A stretch of DNA of 64,000 nucleotides from Arthrobacter liuii. GTDB taxonomy: Bacteria; Actinomycetota; Actinomycetes; Actinomycetales; Micrococcaceae. The notes under the pieces are model-generated. The model did not search any database, was not told the DNA's origin, and saw only the letters and a list, made by a program, of their open reading frames with translations. Positions within the stretch are counted from its first letter, which is position 1. Each line of letters starts with the position of its first letter. The DNA is taken from contig NZ_BMFW01000008.1 in the NCBI RefSeq assembly GCF_014639275.1, forward strand, positions 660 through 64,659, in the 5' to 3' direction. Shown here one piece after another: positions 28,774-37,730 of the stretch. The position numbers and the translations under genes were made by a program.

Positions 28774-29193
28774 CTAGGGCTGCTGGTTGATCCGGACGGT
28801 GTTCCCGGCAGGATCGCGGAAGGCGCAGTCCCGGATGCCGTACGGCTGGTCGATGGGTTCCTGGACCACGTCGGCCCCGGTCGCCTCCACTTTGGCGAAC
28901 GCGGCGTCCACGTCCGGTGAGGAGAGGACGATGGTGGCGTAGGTGCCCTTGGCCATCATTTCGGCGATGGTGCGGCGCTCACTCTCGGTGATGCCGGGGT
29001 CCACCGCCGGCGGGTGCAGGACGATGGAAACGTCCTTCTGGCCCGCGGGACCGACGGTGATCCAGCGCATGGTGCCGCGGCCCACGTCGTTGCGGATTTC
29101 GAAGCCCAAGGCGTCGCGGTAGAACGCCAGTGAGGCGTCTGGATCGGTGGCGGGAAGGAAGGTTGAGGAAATGTTGATGTCCATGCCAGTCAT
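28774..29193 (-). CDS. VOC superfamily (glyoxalase/bleomycin-resistance fold) protein
   Basis: A 139-residue protein with two beta-alpha-beta-beta-beta modules: INISSTFLPATDPDASLAFY with RDALGFEIRND, and YATIVLSSPDVDAAFAKVEA ending in FRDPAGNTVRINQ. Members bind metals or drugs, including bleomycin and fosfomycin-type compounds. Its start codon overlaps the stop of the AraC-type gene as ATGA. Neighbours (UvrA-like ATPase, MOSC protein) suggest resistance or detoxification. No substrate is visible. Confidence 0.88.
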   Translation of the reverse strand: MTGMDINISSTFLPATDPDASLAFYRDALGFEIRNDVGRGTMRWITVGPAGQKDVSIVLHPPAVDPGITESERRTIAEMMAKGTYATIVLSSPDVDAAFAKVEATGADVVQEPIDQPYGIRDCAFRDPAGNTVRINQQP

Positions 29194-29639
29194 GCTAGTA
29201 ACGGCTCCGGGGCGGGCGCTTCTCGATTCCTGACCGGTCTGGTGACTTGTTTCGCCACGCAGGCGGGGATCCCCGCCGTCGACTCCGCAGCCTTCTGCTT
29301 ATAGACGCTGGGCGGGATGCCCACGAGTTCGCTGAAGCGGGTGCTGAAGGTTCCCAGCGAAGAACAGCCGACGGCGAAGCACACCTCCGTGACGCTGAGG
29401 TCGCCTTTGCGGAGCAGCGCCATGGCCCGTTCGATCCGGCGGGTCATGAGGTAGCTGTACGGCGATTCGCCGTAGGCGAGCTTGAAGCGGCGGCTGAAGT
29501 GTCCCGCCGACATGTGGACGTCCCTGGCGAGGGATTCGACGTCGAGCGGCTGCGCGTACTCGTGGTCCACCCTGTCCTTGACGCGCCTCAGCTGGGTGAG
29601 TTCGCGTAGGTACGGATCGGTGGCGGGACTGCTGGTCAC
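29190..29639 (-). CDS. AraC family regulator, DNA-binding domain only
   Basis: A 149-residue protein with the two helix-turn-helix motifs of AraC/XylS: VESLARDVHMSAGHFSRRFK and VTEVCFAVGCSSLGTFSTRF. There is no N-terminal sensor domain, as in MarA/SoxS-type stress and drug regulators, so control is probably through its level or by direct ligand binding. It starts with GTG and leads the AraC/VOC/UvrA/MOSC operon with an ATGA overlap to the VOC gene. The promoter probably lies in the 220-base gap before the CBU_0592-type gene. Confidence 0.88.
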   Translation of the reverse strand: MTSSPATDPYLRELTQLRRVKDRVDHEYAQPLDVESLARDVHMSAGHFSRRFKLAYGESPYSYLMTRRIERAMALLRKGDLSVTEVCFAVGCSSLGTFSTRFSELVGIPPSVYKQKAAESTAGIPACVAKQVTRPVRNREAPAPEPLLA

Positions 29640-29862
29640 AGCTTTGATCGTGCTACGCGGAGGGGGTCTTGTCCAGAGTCCGAACAGCCGGGTTTGCGGT
29701 GGTCATTTGACCCCGCGGCGCAGGGTATGATTATCCCGCCGACCAGCATGAGGTCCTCGCCCGAACAGGGCTGGAGTAAACCCGGCAGCGGCAAAAACAA
29801 CCCCCGTTTTACCCCTCCTGAACCCTGCCCGAATTCTGCTCGGGGACCCTTGAAAGGACGCC

Positions 29863-30264
29863 ATGAATCTGCTGTGGGAACTCGCCGGATGGGCAGGCGC
29901 TGTTGCGATTCTCAGTGCGTACCTCGCCGTTTCCATGGGCTGGCTGAAGGCCGGGAAGGGCTTTCAGACGGCAAACCTGTTCGGTTCCGTGGCCTTCATC
30001 ATCAACGGCACCCTGCACAGCGCATGGCCGTCAGTGGTTACCAACGTGGCCTGGTTCCTCATTTCCGCTGTGGCGCTGGTCCGGATGCGTTCGGTGGAAA
30101 CGCCGGCCGAGCCGGTTGAAGCTGCGCATGTGCAGTACCCCGGCGTTCCAGACTCGACCGGCCAGATGGCTGTCATCGAAGCCCTCACCGAGGCCCTGCC
30201 CGTGGTGTCTTCCGCTGTTGGTTCTGCGCCCGCGGTTGCGGACGGACCGCGCCTGGCGCTTTAG
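29863..30264 (+). CDS. CBU_0592-type small membrane protein
   Basis: A 133-residue protein with three hydrophobic helices in the first 75 residues (LWELAGWAGAVAILSAYLAV, then SVAFIINGTLHSAWPS and VTNVAWFLISAVALV), matching the CBU_0592-type domain of unknown function. The rest is a hydrophilic tail without motifs. GAAAGGA lies five bases before the ATG. It is transcribed divergently from the AraC operon. Function unknown. Confidence 0.75.
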   Translation: MNLLWELAGWAGAVAILSAYLAVSMGWLKAGKGFQTANLFGSVAFIINGTLHSAWPSVVTNVAWFLISAVALVRMRSVETPAEPVEAAHVQYPGVPDSTGQMAVIEALTEALPVVSSAVGSAPAVADGPRLAL

Positions 30265-30328
30265 GCCTCCAGTGGTACGGACGACGGCGGCACGGCGGCG
30301 CTAGTGGATTGGCTTCAGTTCAATACGC

Positions 30329-31159
30329 TCAGCCTTGCCTCCAGACCCTGACGTAGTCGACCCGGACTGCGCCTGCGGGTCCGGACACCTGTGAGCCAGA
30401 CCAGTAACCTACGTTGATGACCAGGTAGTGCGGAACTGCGCCGTCCAGGGTCGCATAGGACTGAACCAGCGCACCGTCGAAATAGACATCGTTCCGGCCG
30501 GCCTTCCGGTGCAAACCGTAGGTGTGGAACTGCCCTGCCCAGCAGCCGGGGATGCTGGCAGTAGTGTTTTTGGAAGGCGAGTGGTAGTTGGAGTGCATCG
30601 TGCCGGACAGGGGTTCGGCTATATCGTTCTCGCCGTGTGCGGGCCAGGACTGCCCCGTTGTCCACCAGGCAGGCCAGTTGTGGATCGTTGTGCCGCAGGT
30701 TCCGGGAAAGAGAATCCTGGCCTCGTAAAAGCCGAGCCCGAATGAGGCCCCTACGTGGCCGGCGACTCCATCGCTGGGATTGGTCGCGACCAATGCGCCC
30801 TTGTCGGGTCCGGACATCTGCAGTGTAAGCTCGCCGCCCGTAACGCTGACGTTGCTGGAGCATGTCAGGACCTTGTTCACCATGGAGCCCGCGCAGTCTT
30901 TGAACCAGTACGGTGTCCAGACTGACCGGTTCAACGTGTCGAAGTTGTCTTCAAACAGCAGCGACCAATTTCCGGGCACTCCGAGAGGCGTCGAAATGCT
31001 GGCGGAGGATGCAACGACCGCCGCTGCGACTCCGTTCGCGGCCACAGGAGGCGTGGTGGTTGGCCCTGGTGCGCTGCCGGCGGCCAGCCCTACGCTGGCA
31101 GTCAGCACGAGGTTTAGGAGGCCAGCCGCGAGGCTGAGGCATGCCCTGGCGATCCGCAT
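30329..31159 (-). CDS. Secreted glycoside hydrolase family 16 enzyme
   Basis: A 276-residue secreted protein. A signal peptide (MRIARACLSLAAGLLNLVLT) is followed by a Thr/Pro/Ala-rich linker to about residue 60, then a GH16 jelly-roll with NWSLLFEDNFDTLN, YEARILFPG, and the catalytic motif HGENDIAEPL where E177, D179 and E182 match the family's ExDxxE. WPAWWTTGQSWP upstream and VRVDYVRVW at the end are typical. GH16 enzymes cut beta-1,3 or beta-1,3-1,4-glucans, or agar/carrageenan; laminarin-type beta-glucan is most likely. Four cysteines suggest disulfides. I chose the ATG at 31159 behind GGGAGA. It is monocistronic. Confidence 0.88.
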   Translation of the reverse strand: MRIARACLSLAAGLLNLVLTASVGLAAGSAPGPTTTPPVAANGVAAAVVASSASISTPLGVPGNWSLLFEDNFDTLNRSVWTPYWFKDCAGSMVNKVLTCSSNVSVTGGELTLQMSGPDKGALVATNPSDGVAGHVGASFGLGFYEARILFPGTCGTTIHNWPAWWTTGQSWPAHGENDIAEPLSGTMHSNYHSPSKNTTASIPGCWAGQFHTYGLHRKAGRNDVYFDGALVQSYATLDGAVPHYLVINVGYWSGSQVSGPAGAVRVDYVRVWRQG

Positions 31160-31674
31160 CCCACTCTCCCTCAGGTTCGACCTCCGCCACTGCTCATTGG
31201 CCAGCAAAGACAAGGTCCGTGTTCAGGTCGCCAATCGACCAAACTTCGTTCCAGATACCTGTTGCATTCCCGCGCCCAACCTGGCGAAAGCCCGGAAAAT
31301 GGGGCGGTAGCCTCTGGCAGCAGCCAACCTACACCGGCCCAAAAGCCCGGCATAAGGGTTCTTCGTACCCCACCCACCCATCCGCCTACCCGGAATTCCA
31401 CCGCTAGGTTCGAGGGTGCCCCTACGGGGTTTTCCCGCTGCCGACGGTGGAAAGGTGGGTGCGCAGGTGTTCCGAGGCCTCCTCGCGCCCTCAGCGCCTC
31501 GCGTTATTCGATGAGCCGGCGCAACCTGTTAATGCGTGCCAGGCTTTCGATCCAGCCCTCGCCTGAAATACGTAGCAGCAGCTGGCTGACCTGGGCGCGG
31601 GTGAGGCCGCAGCGAGTACACGCTGCCGGTCTGCAACTTCCGACCGGGCTGCCTGGAGCGGAAGTTGTCCAGTG
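31160..31674. other. Gene-poor stretch with an unrecognised C-terminal frame
   Basis: No complete gene was found. On the minus strand an open frame ending at 31504 reads RCGLTRAQVSQLLLRISGEG and ends in RINRLRRLIE; it has protein-like character but no start codon or known family, so it may be the tail of a lost gene. The bases next to 31160 should hold the GH16 promoter. Confidence 0.35.
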
Positions 31675-32241
31675 TCAGTTATCCGTCAACCGCCGGGCCG
31701 CCGGCCCTGTGGTTGAGGTGAGGAGTTTTACGGCCAGGACCATTGAGAGCGCGGCGAAGGGGAGTTCAACGAGGGCAGCTTCGAGGACTGCGGTGACCAG
31801 AGCCGGCCCTTGCTCGGCTGTCGTGACGTCGAAGAGCGCATCGATGCACAGGCTCGTGGAGAAGGCGGTGGCGCTCAGGACGGCCCAGGTCCTGTTTTTG
31901 AAGAGGAAGACCGCGGTCAGCAGGGCGGTGAGGCCTTCAAAAGTGTCCAGGGCGAGCCAGGCCGTGTTCCAGTTGTAGGCGACGGTCACCGAGGGCATCG
32001 TCCCGCTCAGGTAAAGGATCCACACCACGTAGAACAGGCTCGCTGCGGCGCCGCAACTGATGGCCAGGCGCCGCCATCCCCAGCCCCGAAGGCGGACCAG
32101 CAGGTGGCGGCGCATCCGAAGGATCACGGCCAGCGCCAGAAGGACGAGCCCGATCTTCAGTCCGATGAAGTGGGGTCCACCGGTCAAGGCGGCAGACCCG
32201 ACCCCCTTGGCAAGTGACGCCGTGCCCCGGAGAACTTCCAT
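31675..32241 (-). CDS. Integral membrane protein of the ABC exporter operon
   Basis: A 188-residue protein with about five helices (for example FIGLKIGLVLLALAVIL, LAISCGAAASLFYVVWILYL and the final ALVELPFAALSMVLAVKLL). No known family was recognised. The ATG lies nine bases after the stop of the MacB-type permease, so it is third in that operon and may assist the exporter or receive its substrate. The stop codon is near position 31675, after RRLTDN. Confidence 0.7.
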   Translation of the reverse strand: MEVLRGTASLAKGVGSAALTGGPHFIGLKIGLVLLALAVILRMRRHLLVRLRGWGWRRLAISCGAAASLFYVVWILYLSGTMPSVTVAYNWNTAWLALDTFEGLTALLTAVFLFKNRTWAVLSATAFSTSLCIDALFDVTTAEQGPALVTAVLEAALVELPFAALSMVLAVKLLTSTTGPAARRLTDN

Positions 32242-32250
32242 GAGCGGTGG

Positions 32251-33537
32251 CTATTCGTAGCGGAGGGAGTCGATGGGGTTTTGCCGTGCCGCCCGCCAGG
32301 CCGGCAGGGTGCCGGCGAGGAAGGCGATGATCATGACCAGAAGAATGACCCCGGCCACTGATCCGGGGGCGAAGCTGAGGATTTGCAGTCCGGCGAGGTC
32401 GCTGAGTGGGCCCCGGGCGAGAACGCCGCTGATGGCGGTTCCCAGGCCGATGGCGGCGGCGGAGCCTATGAGGCTTCCGAGCAGGCCGATGAACGCCGCT
32501 TCGGTGCTGAAAAGTGCGAACACGGAGCCGCTGCCCATGCCCATGGCCTTCATAAGTCCGATTTCCCGGGTCCGTTCCTGCACCGACATCAACAGCGTGT
32601 TCACGATGCCGAATCCGGCAGCGACGAGGGCAATGATGGCGAACGCGTCCAGGACGCCGATGATGCCGTTAATGACGGTTTTGACCGTTCCGATGCGGTC
32701 CTCGAGCGTCTGGGCTGTGTAGCCCGCGGCGGTGAGCCGGGATTTTATGTCGTTGATCTGGGCTTTTGTTGATGGCGTGAAGGTGGCGGTCGCTGCGGTC
32801 CAGGTGTTTTTCGTCGCAGCGGGCGCGCCGGTGCTTTGGGCATCCGTGAGGGCAGCCGTCAGGGCCTTGTTGGCGAAAGCGCCGCCGGAGCCGAGGAGTG
32901 CATTGTCTTCCACCCCGCTAATGCGGGCAGTGATGGTGTGCATGGTGCCCGCAGCGTCCTGGATGCCGATGGTGACGTCCTGTCCGATGGCCTGGTCGTT
33001 GCCGGGCAAGCCGAGCGGTGTGATGTAGCTGGAGGGAAGCACGATTTGGGGTTCGCTTCCGGCGTCGTCCAGTGGGGCACCGGCGGCCAGTTGGGGCTGG
33101 GCCCCGGCGAGGGGGCTGATGGAGAGCTGGTATTTTTCCTGGCTGTTCCACTGGACATAGGCGGGGCTGAGCCGGCTGACCGGGTTGACCCCGGTGATCC
33201 CGGGAATGGCGGCAAGGGTATCGAGGTCCGATTGGTTCAAGGCCACCTGTGTTGAACCTGGGCGGCCGCCGGCGGCGAGGACCCGGGTGTTCGGGTCGTA
33301 TTTCTGCGGGCCGGACCCCGGGCTGGTGCTTGCATCGGTTTTGGTGACCGTAAACGCGTTGCTGGGCCCGACGGCGGCAACCTGGCTGTCGATGTAGTTG
33401 GAAATACCGGTGCCCAGTCCGTTGGTGATCGTGAGGGTGAAGGCTCCGACGAAGATCGCCAGGATGGTTAAGGTGGTGCGGAGTTTGCTGCGGAAGCTGT
33501 TCGCAATGGCGGTTGTCACGGTCTCGAGCGGTTTCAT
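32251..33537 (-). CDS. MacB/FtsX-type ABC transporter permease
   Basis: A 428-residue permease with one N-terminal helix (LTILAIFVGAFTLTITNGLG), a large external domain of about 230 residues, and three C-terminal helices with the FtsX pattern: IALVAAGFGIVNTLLMSVQE, RTREIGLMKAMGMGSGSVF, and PAWRAARQNPIDSLRYE at the end. Such permeases transmit force across the membrane to export peptides, lipoproteins or antibiotics. The start overlaps the ATPase stop as ATGA. Substrate unknown. Confidence 0.9.
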   Translation of the reverse strand: MKPLETVTTAIANSFRSKLRTTLTILAIFVGAFTLTITNGLGTGISNYIDSQVAAVGPSNAFTVTKTDASTSPGSGPQKYDPNTRVLAAGGRPGSTQVALNQSDLDTLAAIPGITGVNPVSRLSPAYVQWNSQEKYQLSISPLAGAQPQLAAGAPLDDAGSEPQIVLPSSYITPLGLPGNDQAIGQDVTIGIQDAAGTMHTITARISGVEDNALLGSGGAFANKALTAALTDAQSTGAPAATKNTWTAATATFTPSTKAQINDIKSRLTAAGYTAQTLEDRIGTVKTVINGIIGVLDAFAIIALVAAGFGIVNTLLMSVQERTREIGLMKAMGMGSGSVFALFSTEAAFIGLLGSLIGSAAAIGLGTAISGVLARGPLSDLAGLQILSFAPGSVAGVILLVMIIAFLAGTLPAWRAARQNPIDSLRYE

Positions 33538-34232
33538 GCCGCGTGCTCCTCGTCGGTGGTGATCAGCTGTCCGTCGCGGATGTAGAGGCGGCGGTTGAAT
33601 CGTGCGGCCAAGTCGTGGTCGTGCGTCACCGTGATGAGGGTGATGCCGTGGTTTTGGTTGAGGTCGAACAGGATGTCCTCGACGATGGCGCCCGTGGCGG
33701 TGTCGAGGTTTCCGGTCGGTTCGTCAGCGAAGAGGACCTGCGGGTTGTTCGCCAGGGCCCGCGCGATGACCACGCGCTGCTTCTGGCCGCCGGACAGGTT
33801 CCCGGCCTTATTGCGGGCCTTGTCTGCCAGCTCGAGCTGTTCGAGGACTGCCATGCCCCGGGCACGGCGTTCCCGCGCCCCGGTCCCGGCGATCTTCAGT
33901 GGCAGGACCACGTTGTCCAGCACGCTGGTGGCGTGGTTGAGGAAGAACTGCTGGAAGACGAAGCCGAACATCTGGTTCCGCAAGGTATTCAGTTTCCGGC
34001 CGCTCAGGGTCTTCGCGTTCGTTCCGTCAACATGGACCTCCCCTCCGCCGGGAGTGTCCAGGAGGGCGAGGAGGTGCATCAGGGTGGACTTACCGGATCC
34101 GCTCTTGCCGACGATTGCCACCGAGTCTCCACGGTCGATGTCCAGGGACACGCCTTTCAGGGCGTCGAAGCGGTCGGGGCCGCGTCCGTAGGTCTTGGTC
34201 AGGTCGCGGGTGGACAAAATCGGCACAGACAT
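33534..34232 (-). CDS. MacB/LolD-type ABC transporter ATPase
   Basis: A 232-residue ATPase. Walker A is VGKSGSGKSTLMH, the Q-loop is FVFQQFFLN, the signature LSGGQKQR, Walker B VLFADEPTGNLD and the switch His in VTHDHDLA. The pattern places it with MacB/LolD/FtsE-type ATPases that pair with FtsX-type permeases, exactly the gene it overlaps. I chose the ATG before SVPILSTRDL; GGGAAA is upstream. Together with the permease and the small membrane protein it forms an export operon, perhaps against envelope-active compounds. Confidence 0.92.
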   Translation of the reverse strand: MSVPILSTRDLTKTYGRGPDRFDALKGVSLDIDRGDSVAIVGKSGSGKSTLMHLLALLDTPGGGEVHVDGTNAKTLSGRKLNTLRNQMFGFVFQQFFLNHATSVLDNVVLPLKIAGTGARERRARGMAVLEQLELADKARNKAGNLSGGQKQRVVIARALANNPQVLFADEPTGNLDTATGAIVEDILFDLNQNHGITLITVTHDHDLAARFNRRLYIRDGQLITTDEEHAA

Positions 34233-34692
34233 GGATTTCCCATCAATGGTCGTGAAACGGTGACGCAGGACTGGGTTGGTGCGGCCAGGCGCAGCTCCTC
34301 GGCCGCATTCTCCGGAGCGTCGCATGTCACCGTCATCCATGTCCTTCTTTAGCCAGGCTCCATACCCGCTATCGGGTGGTAACCAGCACGCTAGCCATGC
34401 GGTAAGTGAACCGCAAAACAAGACGGTAGGGGCCGAACCTTGGTGAAAGCTGACCGAAGTCCGATGGAGGCCAGCCGGTCAGCGGCCCAGGCCTGGAAAC
34501 CAACGATAAGGTCGGTGGCGTGGGCCACCCCCAGCCGTTGCAGGGTGTGTGCACGTGCGGTTCCGCCGTCGGAGGTATGCCGCTGTTCCACGGGCTTCCT
34601 CGCTTTGCCTGCTGATCACGAGATGCCGATCCACCTGGTCGCGTCGATTCCCAAGGGTATGCCTGACGGAATCCCGGCGCCGCTAAACCGAC
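34233..34692. other. Decayed intergenic stretch
   Basis: No gene was recognised in about 460 bases between the ATPase start and the homoserine-dehydrogenase remnant. Frames on the minus strand are open by chance because of G/C bias. The left end should hold the promoter of the exporter operon. Confidence 0.4.
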
Positions 34693-35453
34693 CAGGTTAA
34701 GTACGTCCTTCAACATGGCCAAAGCGGCTCCTCGCGGGCTGGAACGGCCGCCCTGCACCGTGACGTCCCGGGCTTCGGGGCAGCTGAAGACGATTGCCTT
34801 TTCGGGGCCGGCGATTGAGAACAGCGGCTCGGCTGGCGCCACGGCTTCCAGCTGCACAGTGACCGCCATCGGCCGGTCCAGGGATGTGCGCCCGCCACGG
34901 CACGGAGGCGGAGTCCCTGCTGGGCGGCGGCCAAGGCCTTGCACAGCTGATCCAAAACAAACGTCGACGTCCCGTTCGGGCAGGCGCGCACCACAGCGCA
35001 GCCCATGCCCCTCAGTGCCACGCGGGCAAGGTCCGCCGTGGGCAGCGCCGCCCCGGTTGCCGCCGAAATCCGGATCCGGCTCTTCCCTTCCGCCGCGGCA
35101 CGCTCAAGGTCACGCCAGCTGCTGAGGATGTGGCTCTTTGTTGCCGTGACCACGTCCACGCCACTCCTGAGCGCAGCAGACGCTTCCTCCAGCGCGTGGG
35201 CGTGTGCCTCAACCGAGGACGGAAGGGCCTGGACCAGAATTCCTGCACCAGCGAGGGCCAGGGTTTCGCCAATGGGCCGGAGCGGCATCCACGACGAGCG
35301 TTCAGGCACCACGGAGCCCGGCGCAGGGAAGACCTCTGCCGTGTGCCCCCGGACGGCAGCGATCCGCAGCCCGCAATCCTGTTCCAGGACCGTTTCGGCA
35401 AAGGCCTGCCCCACAGGGCCAAAACCGGACAGAACTAACGGCACGGGTACCAA
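34693..35453 (-). pseudogene. Homoserine dehydrogenase remnant
   Basis: The N-terminal part is readable: PLVLSGFGPVGQAFAE (nucleotide loop), DVVTATKSHI (the usual TANK-like motif), and GAALPTADLARVAL, then CPNGTSTFVLDQLCKALAAA. Sequence then jumps frame to RPMAVTVQLEAVAPAEPLFS, VFSCPEARDVTVQGG and RGAALAMLKDVLNLVG, which is the C-terminus. About 100 residues in the middle, including the catalytic Lys region of the substrate domain, are deleted. The enzyme normally reduces aspartate semialdehyde in threonine/methionine synthesis; this copy looks like a dead paralogue of the SAF-like or standalone type. Confidence 0.75.
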
Positions 35454-35461
35454 CGCCGCCC

Positions 35462-36568
35462 CTACTTCTTCGTCATCCGGTACCGCTCGATCTGCCGCAG
35501 CCGCCGCAGGAGGCTGTCGCGCCGGGGGTGCGGGACGGCGTCGGCCGCTTCTGCGGTGAGGTCGATGTGCTTGGTGCCGTACTGCCAGAGCAGAAGGTCG
35601 TCCAGGAGCCGGTCCGGACCGGGGGAGTAGCGGTGGTCCAGAGCCTTGCGGACCTCGGTGATCCGGTTGGCACTGAGCAGCCCTGCCAGCTGCATGGTCT
35701 GGTTGAGGCCGTGCGCGGCCATGAGCTCTGCAGCCCAGCCCCAGTCATCATCCACCTTCCGGTCCACGTGGGGGAGGAGGGTGCGCCAGACGTCCCGGAT
35801 CCGGTTGGGCGTCAGCGGAGCCGCGCCTTCGCCGTCCATGTCCCAGAAGCCGCGGACTTCCTCGTAGCTTTCGTGAAGGTCAGAGAAAGCAGTCTCCACT
35901 GTTTCCAGCATGGCGGCGGTGGCGGTGAACTGCCGGTCGAAGTGCGGGGTCCAGGCCCGCGGGTCCTCGGCCTTGAAGCGGATGTCGTGTTCGATCTCGC
36001 TCCAGGCGTGGGCAAAGATGGTCCGGATCTGGCACTCGAAGAAGTAGCTGCCATTGGGCTGCAGGTCCGGGTTGAAGACCTGCTGGTACTCCTTGACGGC
36101 CTCATTCTGGATGGTGCGCAGGATCAGGTGCCGGCTGGAGTAGCCGTACGTGCCGGACTCGATGGAACCGATGTCCTTCTCGCGGTCGCCCCGGCAGTCG
36201 AACAGCTGCCGCTGGCGCTTGATGATGTTGGCGACCGCTGCGTTCTCAGCCGGCAGTTTGGTGATGACGCGGATGCCCACCATGTCATTGAGGGTGCGGA
36301 ACGGGTCCGGGAACTTCAGCAGCCTCCGGCCGCCGGGCTCCAGCGGCTCCTCGGTGCGCGAGATCTTCTCCTTGAAGGATTCCACCGTCTTGGTCCGGCC
36401 GGTGACGAACAGCGGCGTGACCTCGCTGTCCTTCAGCACGTCCCGCAGGACCAGCAGGACGTCCCGGGTAACCAGCTTCAGGGCAGGCCGGACGCGCTCA
36501 TAAATCTCCACGTTGTGCTGCACCGACTCACGCAGTGGCTCGTCCAGGCTTTCCCAGTTACTCGGCAT
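35462..36568 (-). CDS. RelA/SpoT-domain alarmone synthetase-like protein
   Basis: A 368-residue protein with a RelA/SpoT synthetase domain in the first 220 residues. Conserved parts are FVTGRTKTVESFKEKI, LNDMVGIRVI, GYSSRHLILR and FECQIRTIFAHAWSEIEHDI, so the residues for ATP/GDP binding and pyrophosphate transfer are intact. There is no HD hydrolase, TGS or ACT domain, so it resembles a small alarmone synthetase with an extra C-terminal helical domain of about 150 residues. It should make (p)ppGpp-type nucleotides during stress. Some relatives are toxins of toxin-antitoxin pairs, but no antitoxin-like gene is adjacent. The ATG at 36568 starts MPSNWESLDEPLRESV. Confidence 0.85.
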   Translation of the reverse strand: MPSNWESLDEPLRESVQHNVEIYERVRPALKLVTRDVLLVLRDVLKDSEVTPLFVTGRTKTVESFKEKISRTEEPLEPGGRRLLKFPDPFRTLNDMVGIRVITKLPAENAAVANIIKRQRQLFDCRGDREKDIGSIESGTYGYSSRHLILRTIQNEAVKEYQQVFNPDLQPNGSYFFECQIRTIFAHAWSEIEHDIRFKAEDPRAWTPHFDRQFTATAAMLETVETAFSDLHESYEEVRGFWDMDGEGAAPLTPNRIRDVWRTLLPHVDRKVDDDWGWAAELMAAHGLNQTMQLAGLLSANRITEVRKALDHRYSPGPDRLLDDLLLWQYGTKHIDLTAEAADAVPHPRRDSLLRRLRQIERYRMTKK

Positions 36569-36603
36569 GATCCCAGCTTAGGGCCGGGGTGCGACAGGAA
36601 GCC

Positions 36604-37650
36604 TTACGTTTCGCCCTCCGAAGTTGATCCGCGCACCACCAGCGAGCTCTCCAGGATCAGCTCCTCCTGCTCCAGCGCCCGGCCCTCCATCAGCCGCCGG
36701 AGCTGCTCCCCGGCCTTCAGCCCCAGCCGCGCGGCGGGCAGGTGGACGCTGGTGAGCCCCGGGTTGCTGGTAGCGGAGTAGGGCAGGTCGTCGAATCCGG
36801 CCACGGCCAGCTCCGACGGAATCTTTACGCCCGCCACGCGGGCTTCCTGCAGCACGCCGTAGGCATGGGTATCAGTGGCGCATACGACGGCGGTCACCCC
36901 CTGGCGCTGCCAGCCCGGCCACGCTTCGGCGAACGCAGCCGCCGCCTCGCCGACGTCGATGGTGGTGGCGGGGATGTGGTCCGGGTCCACGGTCATGCCG
37001 CGGGCGGCGGCCTCGGCCAGGAAGGCATCGCGGCGGATGGTGAAGGTGGCCGTCCCGGTAACACTGTCCAGGTAGGCAACGCGCCGGTGTCCCGCGCCGG
37101 CGAGGTGGGCTGCCAGTTCACGCGCACCTTGGGCAACATCGAGGTTCACGGCCGGCGCCAGCGATTCCAAGCCGGGGGCATCCAGCAAAACCAGGGGGCC
37201 GGCCACGGAGAGATCGGCCAGGAAGCCGGCATTCGGCGCGTCAACCAGGAGCCCTGCGGGCCGCAGGGACATCAGCTTGCGGACGTCGTCGGCCTTGGGA
37301 AACTCGCCGGAATCCGTGACGGAGAGCAGCAGCTGGTACTGCGGGCCCAGGGATTCCCGCACCCCGCCGATGACCTTTGCAAAGAACGGGTTGGAAATGT
37401 CAGGCGCCACCAGGATCACGATCGAGCTGACGCCCTTGGCCAGGGAGCTGCCGATCCCGTCCACCACATAACCCAGCTCCGTAATGGCCTGGCGCACCCG
37501 GGAAATGTTGTCCTCGGAAACCCGCCCCGCGGTCTTGCCGTTAGCCACGAGCGACACCGTGGCCACCGAAACCCCGGCCTGTGCGGCCACCATGGCGGCT
37601 GTCACCCGCCGGGGCCGTGCCCGCTGCTGCACCTGTTCACCGGAATCCAT
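36604..37650 (-). CDS. LacI family repressor of the nucleoside operon
   Basis: A 348-residue LacI protein. The DNA-binding segment is TAAMVAAQAGVSVATVSLVA, followed by the hinge and the effector domain with SSIVILVAPDISNPFFAKVI and ELAVAGFDDLPYSATSNPGL. I chose the ATG at 37650 because nine codons upstream belong to an unlikely extension. It is divergent from the nucleoside hydrolase, transporter and ribokinase genes, and two operators of LacI type lie between, so it probably represses both directions in response to a nucleoside or ribose. Confidence 0.9.
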   Translation of the reverse strand: MDSGEQVQQRARPRRVTAAMVAAQAGVSVATVSLVANGKTAGRVSEDNISRVRQAITELGYVVDGIGSSLAKGVSSIVILVAPDISNPFFAKVIGGVRESLGPQYQLLLSVTDSGEFPKADDVRKLMSLRPAGLLVDAPNAGFLADLSVAGPLVLLDAPGLESLAPAVNLDVAQGARELAAHLAGAGHRRVAYLDSVTGTATFTIRRDAFLAEAAARGMTVDPDHIPATTIDVGEAAAAFAEAWPGWQRQGVTAVVCATDTHAYGVLQEARVAGVKIPSELAVAGFDDLPYSATSNPGLTSVHLPAARLGLKAGEQLRRLMEGRALEQEELILESSLVVRGSTSEGET

Positions 37651-37695
37651 ACTTCGATCGTAGCCGCCGCAGGGCACGACAAGAGCAGCAGGACA

Positions 37696-37707
37696 TCAAG
37701 CGTTTGA
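37696..37707. promoter_or_regulatory. LacI operator 1 of the nucleoside operon
   Basis: TCAAGCGTTTGA is palindromic apart from one pair and has the central CG typical of LacI operators. The same AAGCGTTTGACGT occurs 35 bases downstream, so a repressor could bind two sites on nearly the same face of the helix. Confidence 0.55.
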
Positions 37708-37730
37708 CGTGCGGCAACGCAAAGACAACG

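Noticed and set aside
31262..31978. A 238-codon plus-strand open frame
   Set aside because: It overlaps the membrane protein gene of the exporter operon and reads as basic low-complexity sequence without a ribosome site.
35462..36604. Toxin-antitoxin pair including the RelA/SpoT-domain protein
   Set aside because: The neighbouring genes are a decayed dehydrogenase and a LacI regulator; no small antitoxin-like gene overlaps or adjoins it.
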